Shown piece after piece: positions 23,681 through 28,510 of a DNA stretch of 28,510 nucleotides. The stretch is from JAIEPT01 sp038217425. GTDB lineage: Bacteria > Planctomycetota > Planctomycetia > Gemmatales > Gemmataceae. A program made the translations under genes and the position numbers. The stretch's first letter is position 1, and every line of letters begins with the position of its first letter. Location: NCBI GenBank assembly GCA_038217425.1, contig JBBQPM010000082.1, positions 1 through 28,510 of the forward strand, given 5' to 3'. A model generated the notes under the pieces. The model ran no database searches. It was not told the DNA's origin and saw only the letters and a list, made by a program, of their open reading frames with translations.

Positions 23681-25597
23681 CTAAACCGTTGGCAGCAGCC
23701 GTTCCACCAGTTCCCACAGTTCCTGCATGTGGAACGGCTTCCGCAGGATCTCGAGGTTGTTGCCGTCGGCGGCCGACATGCCCGGCAGCTCGTTTTGGAT
23801 CATGCCCGTGCAGACGACGATCGGCGTGTGCGGCCGTTTGCCGCGCAGCTGCCGCAAGTTGCGCGAGCCGTCCTCCTTGGGGATCATCAAGTCGAGAATG
23901 ATGACGTCGACGTCAGCGCCCAGGTCGAGGAACTCGGCGACGGCGGCGGCGGCGGTGGGAAACGTGAAAACCTTATGCCCCACGACTTCCAGGCTGCGGC
24001 GCATGATGTCGAGCACGGGCTCCTCGTCGTCGATGGCGAGAATGCGCGCGGGCCGGAACGTGAGACTGCGGGCCGCGGGCTGGGGTCTGGCTGCCGTCGG
24101 CTTCGTGGTTTCGCTCAAGCGCGGCAAATAGATGCGGACGCTGGTTCCCTTGCCGACTTCGCTCTCGAGCGTGATGTATCCCTGATGCCCGGTGACGATG
24201 CCGATCGCAACCGCCAACCCCAATCCGGTCCCCTGGCCCACTTCCTTCGTCGTGAAAAACGGATCGAACGCCTGATGCATGACGTCGGCCGGCATGCCGC
24301 AACCCTTATCGGATATTTTCAGTAGAACGTAATCGCCCGCGGGGACGTTCTGCGGAAAGGCCGAAATCGATTTTGCGAAGGTTTCCCGGCTGAGGGCGTA
24401 CCAGATCGCGGGATTGGGCGTGTCGGCGGGATAGGCGTCCCGGGCGTTCAGCGAAAGATTGACGAGCACCTGCTGCAGCTGATTGACATCCGCAAGGGCC
24501 CTCAGTTGCTCGGACGTCCCGTCGATTTGTTCGATGACCTCCAGACGCAGCGAGTGCCGAACCATCTGCGCGGTCTGTTGCAGCAGATCGACCATCGAAG
24601 CGGCGCGGCGCGAGAGCGACGGCTTGCGGGCGTAGGCCAGGAGTTGACGCGTCAGATGTGCGGCGCGATCCGAAAGCCGGACGACGTTGTCGAGAAATTC
24701 CTTGATGGTGGGAGAGATGCCCGGTTCGCGCAAGCCCAGCGAGGCATAGCCCTGGATGCCGGCCAGGAGGTTGTTGAATTCGTGCGCGACGCCCCCGGCG
24801 AGAGTGCCCACGCTCTGCATTTTCTGAGCGTGGAAGAGCTGCTTTTCGATGTGTTTGCGCTCGCCGACGTCGCGGTAGATGGCGACGAAGTGCGTGAGTT
24901 GGCCTTGAGGATCGACGAGCGGGGAGATGGTGAGGGAGATCTCGGCGAGCGAGCCGTCCCGTTTCCGATTGACGAGTTCGCCTTGCCAGCTTTGCTTGGC
25001 GAGGATGGTGCGCCAGAGTTCCTGGAAGACTTCGGGGCTGGTGACGTCGCTTTTGAAGAGCCGAGGCGTTTGGCCCAGGAGCTGTTCGCGGGGATAGCCG
25101 AACAGCAATTCGAGGGCGGCGTTGACGTGGAGGATACGGCCGACGGGATCGGCGACCATCACGCCGTCGCGCGTGGACTCCAGCGCGTCGACGAGCAGGC
25201 GATTGGAGCGCAGAAGCCTTTGGCGCTGGATGGCGTCCCGACAGCGCAGCGGCAGGTCGGCGAGGAATTTCAGCGCCGGATCCTTGACGAGATAGTCGGC
25301 CGCCCCCGCGCGCATCACCTGGGCGACCAATTCCTCGTCGCCGAACCCGGTGACCATGAGCACCGGAGCGGAGACTCCCTCGGCAAAGACCTGAGGCAGG
25401 AGTTCGAGCCCGGTCATGTCGGGGAGTCGGTGGTCCAGGAGGATGACGTCGAAGGTCTGATTGCGCAGGACGAACAGCGCATCGTGCCCGGAGTGACAGA
25501 CCTGCGCCTGATGGCCGGCCCGCTGCAGGCTTTTGCTCATGAGAAAGGCGACGTCGTCATCGTCTTCGACGATGAATATTTGGTACGCTTCCGACAT
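23681..25597 (-). CDS. hybrid sensor kinase: receiver-PAS-histidine kinase-receiver
   Basis: The 638-residue soluble protein has an N-terminal receiver (about 6-120, D55 in LLDHRLPDM). A PAS domain (about 130-250, with DGVMVADPVGRILHVN and a GYPREQLLG loop) follows. The kinase core has H272 in VAHEFNNLLAG and ATP-binding motifs NLSLNARDAY, DKGCGM, FDPFFTTK and GTGLGLAVA. A linker rich in Ala/Pro leads to a C-terminal receiver (about 515-635, D569 in ILDLMIP). No membrane segment is present. The architecture fits a cytoplasmic phosphorelay hub that receives signal by receiver and PAS domains. No cognate histidine phosphotransferase or output regulator is adjacent. The upstream same-strand gene is a small secreted protein, separated by a hairpin. 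Confidence 0.93.
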   Translation of the reverse strand: MSEAYQIFIVEDDDDVAFLMSKSLQRAGHQAQVCHSGHDALFVLRNQTFDVILLDHRLPDMTGLELLPQVFAEGVSAPVLMVTGFGDEELVAQVMRAGAADYLVKDPALKFLADLPLRCRDAIQRQRLLRSNRLLVDALESTRDGVMVADPVGRILHVNAALELLFGYPREQLLGQTPRLFKSDVTSPEVFQELWRTILAKQSWQGELVNRKRDGSLAEISLTISPLVDPQGQLTHFVAIYRDVGERKHIEKQLFHAQKMQSVGTLAGGVAHEFNNLLAGIQGYASLGLREPGISPTIKEFLDNVVRLSDRAAHLTRQLLAYARKPSLSRRAASMVDLLQQTAQMVRHSLRLEVIEQIDGTSEQLRALADVNQLQQVLVNLSLNARDAYPADTPNPAIWYALSRETFAKSISAFPQNVPAGDYVLLKISDKGCGMPADVMHQAFDPFFTTKEVGQGTGLGLAVAIGIVTGHQGYITLESEVGKGTSVRIYLPRLSETTKPTAARPQPAARSLTFRPARILAIDDEEPVLDIMRRSLEVVGHKVFTFPTAAAAVAEFLDLGADVDVIILDLMIPKEDGSRNLRQLRGKRPHTPIVVCTGMIQNELPGMSAADGNNLEILRKPFHMQELWELVERLLPTV

Positions 25598-25775
25598 ATC
25601 GGCTCGAAGTCAAGAGGGAGCGAGCCGGGGCGAAGGTTCGCCCTGCGCCGCACGCCTCGTCCAGGAGCGCGCAAAGATCCATCCAACCATAGGGTATATT
25701 TGGACGAAAGAAAAGGACGCGCGGCTCGAAATTTTGCAGAAGTGTAAATAATCGCGTCCAGGTTGACGGATGTCC

Positions 25776-25805
25776 CGTTTAGCGCTCGAAGGGGAGCGCT
25801 AAACG
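25776..25805. terminator. 12-bp-stem hairpin after the small secreted protein gene
   Basis: CGTTTAGCGCTC at 25776-25787 pairs perfectly with GAGCGCTAAACG at 25794-25805, with a 6-base loop. It lies 11 bases downstream of the small secreted protein stop on the minus strand. There is no T-run. It probably ends that transcript or protects its 3' end. Confidence 0.55.
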
Positions 25806-25816
25806 AAGGCGGAAGC

Positions 25817-26137
25817 TCAGAACTGATCGAGCCAAAAATGGCTGCCGCGATAGAAGCGCATGGTCTCTTTGTGTTCGTAGCGATAGTTCGGATCGCGGAA
25901 CGGCGGCCAGGCCTGGTACGCCGGGGGCCGCATGTACGGCATCCCGGGCGCCTCGGGCCAACGGGGGCCCTGCGCGGGCCAGTAGTTGTGCGGAAAGTAG
26001 GTGTAGGGGAAATAGTAGAAGCGGTTCAGCTGATAGGCCGGGTAGTAAGCGTACGGCTGCTGAGCGGCCGCGGGTCGTGCCGCGCTCGCTCCTCCCAGTA
26101 CCAGCCCCAACAACAGCAAGCGAATCCAGGAAACCAC
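25817..26137 (-). CDS. small secreted aromatic/proline-rich protein of unknown function
   Basis: The 106-residue product uses GTG at 26137, preceded at 6 bases by GGGAGG. A signal peptide (about 1-25, LLLLGLVLGGASAARPAAA) is followed by a mature region dense in Tyr, Pro, Trp and Phe, for example YAYYPAYQLNRFYYFPYTY and FPHNYWPAQGPRWPEAPG. Such low-complexity, aromatic-rich secreted proteins occur in planctomycetes and may be matrix or envelope components. No catalytic motif is visible. A stem-loop follows the stop, and the hybrid kinase gene lies 219 bases further on the same strand. A real but unnamed gene is likely. Confidence 0.7.
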   Translation of the reverse strand: MVSWIRLLLLGLVLGGASAARPAAAQQPYAYYPAYQLNRFYYFPYTYFPHNYWPAQGPRWPEAPGMPYMRPPAYQAWPPFRDPNYRYEHKETMRFYRGSHFWLDQF

Positions 26138-26280
26138 GGCATCCCTCCCGTCGGTTCATGCGGAATCATTCCTCTTGCTGTTATCTTCCTTTTGGACCGC
26201 AGAACTTTCCCTTGGGACGCGTGGATTTTAGGAAAGTGACCGCACGACGTGCCGGTTGCAAGGGTCGTGCGCATTGCGAC

Positions 26281-27057
26281 TCACGGGCGAATCTTCGGCG
26301 TCAAATCGGCGCGGACGTTCTCCTGCTTCCAGCCGGTCGGCGTCGAGGGAGCCGCGAACATCGCGGTCTCGAGTTTCGCCGGCGCGGTGATGCGCGGCAA
26401 ATCCCATTTGATCTCGGTGCCGTTGGGTTGTTGGAACCAGAGTTGTCGCACCATGAAGTTTTCCTTGAGGATCGAGATCCGCGCTTCGACGAAGTCGGAC
26501 TTGTCGCGGTTTAACTTCGGCCGCACCAAGAGGTAGTGGTACGGATCCTGGGCCTTCGGGTCGGCCGGCGGGATCCACGAGATGTCGTAGCGGGTCACCG
26601 CGTCCTTGGCTTTCATGCCGAAGATGAAGGAGAGAGCGTTGTCGTCGATCAACTGGCCTTGCGGGATTTCGTGCTGGCGAATGACTTTGAGCGACGGGAC
26701 ATACTCGTAGACAAAATTACCGGTGCAGATGAATTTCTTGAAGTTCCCCTCGACGAACTTTTGATTTTCGACTTTCTTGAGTTCAAGGCTGGCCTGGCTG
26801 GGTCGTTTGGTGTCGGACTTGAGATAGCGGACGACGCCGACGTAGAGTTCCTGGGTGCCGAAGGTTTTGTCCTTAACGTAGTGATGGCACTCGGCCTCGA
26901 GGCTGGCGGTTTTGCTGGCGGATTCTTCCCATTTGGTGAGGACGTAATCGCGCCACTGGATGAGGACTTGTTCTTTGCCTGGTGCGGGCATGGGGTTTTG
27001 CGCAGAGGCGGCCGAGGCTGCCAGGGTCAGGGCGATGGTGATGAAAAAGGTGCGCAT
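26281..27057 (-). CDS. TIGR03009 family secreted protein
   Basis: The 258-residue product from ATG 27057 has AAGGAGGAG about 8 bases upstream and a signal peptide (about 1-19, ending ASAASAQ). The mature region resembles the planctomycete-restricted TIGR03009 family, with segments QWRDYVLTKWEE, FICTGNFVYEYVPSLKVIRQHEIPQG and FIFGMKAKDAVTRYDI. The fold resembles outer-membrane lipoprotein-carrier-like beta proteins (LolA-like), but that is inference from the style of the sequence. The exact role is unknown. It is divergent from the gene at 27359. Confidence 0.82.
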   Translation of the reverse strand: MRTFFITIALTLAASAASAQNPMPAPGKEQVLIQWRDYVLTKWEESASKTASLEAECHHYVKDKTFGTQELYVGVVRYLKSDTKRPSQASLELKKVENQKFVEGNFKKFICTGNFVYEYVPSLKVIRQHEIPQGQLIDDNALSFIFGMKAKDAVTRYDISWIPPADPKAQDPYHYLLVRPKLNRDKSDFVEARISILKENFMVRQLWFQQPNGTEIKWDLPRITAPAKLETAMFAAPSTPTGWKQENVRADLTPKIRP

Positions 27058-27358
27058 GGACTCACTCCTCCTTGAGGGAAACCGTACGCAGGGGTTTATA
27101 GCACCAAGGCGTCGGGCCGAACAAGAGGGACTTTGGCGAATTTTTTCGGGCGTCGCAGCTGCGGCGCCTGAGAAAGCACGGTGAAAAGTCGCGGTTGTAG
27201 GATCTGCCGTTCGCGCGACTTGAGTCCAATTTGGGAGTTCTTGAGAATCCATTTGACGAAGCCCCCCTCCACTTGGAATAATCCCCCCTTGGGGGATCGA
27301 ATCCTAAAAGGAGGTTCGACGGTCTTTCTTTGAAACCTTGACTGATTGGGGGATCAGC
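27058..27358. other. intergenic region with a GGGGGATC palindrome and direct repeat
   Basis: No gene is supported in these 301 bases between divergent genes. The palindrome ATCCCCC-CTT-GGGGGAT lies at 27281-27297. The 10-base sequence TTGGGGGATC occurs at 27289-27298 and again at 27346-27355, immediately before the downstream gene start. The spacing of 57 bases and the position suggest operator sites. AAAAGGAGG at 27306-27314 looks like a ribosome-binding site but has no nearby start in a long frame. Confidence 0.5.
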
Positions 27359-28039
27359 GTGAATTCGAATGTCGATGATTTCACGGTGCCGGAGAAAATT
27401 CTGGTCGCCGCGGAAATTTTGGACAAGCAGGGGCAAACACCGTTCAGCGCCGAAGCACTCATCGTGACTTCGTGGCAAAGGTTTCCCAAAACCTTTGGGT
27501 TGAAAGGGTTTGCCGAGATGTATCCCGACTCGAACAAGATTCTATCGAGCATCATGGGCGAGAAGGGATTGGCACGGCGCGGTTGGCTGGTGAAGATGGG
27601 GCAAAAAATGTACGCCCTGACGCGCGAAGGACGTTCCGTCGTTCGCAAAGTCACGCTTCAGGAAGAAGAGCAGCCCGCCGGCGCGCAGCATGTAAAGCTG
27701 CCGCGCGATCAGGAAAAATTCGTACTCGTCCTTCTCGAATCGAGCGCCGTGCAAAAGTTCGAGGAGAATCGCAAGTCCGAATTGGCGTTCGCCGACGCCT
27801 GCCGTTTCTGGAGTATCACCGAAAACATGAAGGGAGAGTCTCTGGACGGCCGGCTGAAACAGGTGGGCCAGCAACTGACTGAATTTGAACGCGATCTCGC
27901 CGACTCCGACGCCCAGCTTTCCAGCGGCCGAGTCGTATCCGCAGGCGACATCCGCGTCTTGTTAAACATCCACCGCTACATGGAAGACCGGTTCGATCGG
28001 CATCTGAATCTGCTCCGAAGCCGAGCGGGCAAACGGTAA
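27359..28039 (+). CDS. 226-residue protein with a possible winged-helix N-terminal domain
   Basis: Translation is placed at GTG 27359 with GGGGGA just before it; a TTG at 27338 would add seven residues. The N-terminal region (about 1-100) reads DFTVPEKILVAAEILDKQGQ, FSAEALIVTSWQRFPKTFG and GWLVKMGQKMYALTREGRSVV. The run of helices with a terminal strand pair looks like a winged-helix fold. The C-terminal half is helical, with EENRKSELAFADACRFW and DIRVLLNIHRYMEDRFDRHL. There is no signal peptide or membrane segment. I do not recognise a named family; a DNA-binding or assembly role is inference. It converges with the partial gene at the right end across two hairpins. Confidence 0.7.
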   Translation: MNSNVDDFTVPEKILVAAEILDKQGQTPFSAEALIVTSWQRFPKTFGLKGFAEMYPDSNKILSSIMGEKGLARRGWLVKMGQKMYALTREGRSVVRKVTLQEEEQPAGAQHVKLPRDQEKFVLVLLESSAVQKFEENRKSELAFADACRFWSITENMKGESLDGRLKQVGQQLTEFERDLADSDAQLSSGRVVSAGDIRVLLNIHRYMEDRFDRHLNLLRSRAGKR

Positions 28040-28056
28040 CTGCGGCTGGTTTTTCC

Positions 28057-28115
28057 GACCTCCCAGGGACTGCTTTCCCTGGGAGGTCAAATTCCCAGGG
28101 ATAGCCATCCCTGGG
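28057..28115. repeat. two adjacent hairpins between convergent genes, sharing the repeat at 10526-10555
   Basis: The first hairpin is a perfect 13-bp stem (GACCTCCCAGGGA, 28057-28069, with its complement at 28076-28088). The second is CCCAGGGAT-AGCC-ATCCCTGGG at 28094-28115. The second hairpin with its flank GGGCTTTCA is the same sequence as the right arm of the element at 10463-10555. They lie between the 226-residue protein stop and the stop of the last gene, where bidirectional transcript ends are expected. This shows a dispersed repeat family in the genome. Confidence 0.85.
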
Positions 28116-28125
28116 CTTTCAAGGT

Positions 28126-28510
28126 TCATTTATTCCACTTATCCACTTGCCCGTATTCTGTGACCACCTCGCCCATGTGGATCACCTCGAAGTCCCTCCC
28201 CTTCACCTTGCGAAGTTCGCGTAATCGGTCGTCATTCCAACGCGGGTCCGGGGCGCCGCTGATGAACCAGGGTTCGCCGTTGTCCGCCAAGATCATGCCG
28301 TGCTTCTTCATCGCCCGCAAGATTACCTGACATTCCGGCGAAAAACCCGAAACGTCGAAGTCGCCGCGAAGCCGCACGCGCATGCCCATCGGCGGTAAGT
28401 TCGCATCGGTCTTGTCGCTCGCCCAGTGCCGTGCGGGATAGACGAAACCCTTCCGCGAATTCGTCACCGTGAAGCGAATCGCATGACGAATCTCCTTGTC
28501 CACGAACACC
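28126..28510 (-). CDS. C-terminal part of a conserved hypothetical protein (runs off the right end)
   Basis: The minus-strand frame is open at the window end, so the N-terminus is missing. The 127 residues seen contain PARHWASDKTDANLPPMG, RVRLRGDFDVSGFSPECQ, MKKHGMILADNGEPWFISG and KGRDFEVIH. This pattern is one I recognise from widespread uncharacterised, often secreted, bacterial proteins of acidobacteria, planctomycetes and actinobacteria. The enzymatic role is unknown; I give no symbol. The 3' end faces the hairpin pair at 28057-28115. Confidence 0.75.
   Translation of the reverse strand, partial: VFVDKEIRHAIRFTVTNSRKGFVYPARHWASDKTDANLPPMGMRVRLRGDFDVSGFSPECQVILRAMKKHGMILADNGEPWFISGAPDPRWNDDRLRELRKVKGRDFEVIHMGEVVTEYGQVDKWNK

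Noticed and set aside
1..28510. tRNA, rRNA, riboswitch or CRISPR array
   Set aside because: Reading both strands by eye I saw no cloverleaf with a TTCGA-type arm, no rRNA signature and no regularly spaced repeats; short or divergent RNAs could be missed without a covariance search.

Overview
The window looks like chromosomal DNA of a planctomycete, most likely a Gemmata-type (Gemmataceae) lineage. This rests on lineage-typical gene families rather than a marker gene: a membrane-anchored Ser/Thr kinase with the short planctomycete N-terminal helical domain, a PEP-CTERM exported protein, a TIGR03009-type secreted protein, FGE-sulfatase-type sequence, GC-rich coding with long antisense shadow frames, and long intergenic hairpins with AAGCCCA/TGGGCTT ends. 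I saw no rRNA or tRNA gene and no CRISPR array.

Layout. 1-114 is the tail of a probable transposase. 165-2351 carries infC with its own promoter and terminator, then a Ser/Thr kinase. 2484-3989 (-) is a PEP-CTERM protein with a glutamine-rich linker. 4206-4904 is an LpxH-like metallophosphoesterase. 4905-8001 is a disturbed segment: a zinc-ribbon membrane protein (-), a nested palindromic repeat, a decayed copy of the phosphoesterase 3' end, and an orphan 455-residue helical protein. 8002-14394 (-) holds, in transcription order, asnB, an unrecognised 582-residue protein and a membrane-anchored TPR protein, with a long hairpin between the last two. 14562-17199 (+) is a tightly coupled operon of fatty-acid desaturase, NAD-dependent epimerase and cytidine deaminase, ending near a large ACAGAG-type inverted repeat. 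17662-19776 (+) holds a small BON-like protein, a receiver-histidine kinase fusion and a VapBC-like toxin-antitoxin pair. 19823-20881 (-) is a secreted alpha/beta hydrolase. 20882-21703 is a mosaic of gene debris plus a perfect 36-bp-arm hairpin. 21704-23650 is a YjhG/YagF-type D-xylonate dehydratase. 23681-27057 (-) holds a receiver-PAS-kinase-receiver hybrid, a small aromatic-rich secreted protein and a TIGR03009 protein. 27359-28039 (+) is a possible winged-helix protein, and a partial conserved protein (-) runs off the right end.

How it works together. Most genes are independent housekeeping, envelope or signalling units. The clearest functional group is desaturase-epimerase-cdd, joined by two ATGA overlaps. 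asnB, the 582-residue protein and the TPR protein may be one transcription unit.

The most notable feature is genome structure. At two places a piece of a neighbouring gene has been duplicated next to foreign or decayed material. The convergent junction of phosphoesterase and TPR gene occurs twice, at 4758-4949 and split over 6065-6217 and 8002-8040. The 5' part of the dehydratase gene occurs at 21838-21894 and 21007-21063, where it abuts a truncated FGE-sulfatase domain. Several dispersed hairpin families mark gene boundaries. I found no convincing complete novel multi-gene system; the best uncharacterised candidates are the 455-residue helical protein, the 582-residue protein and the 226-residue possible winged-helix protein.
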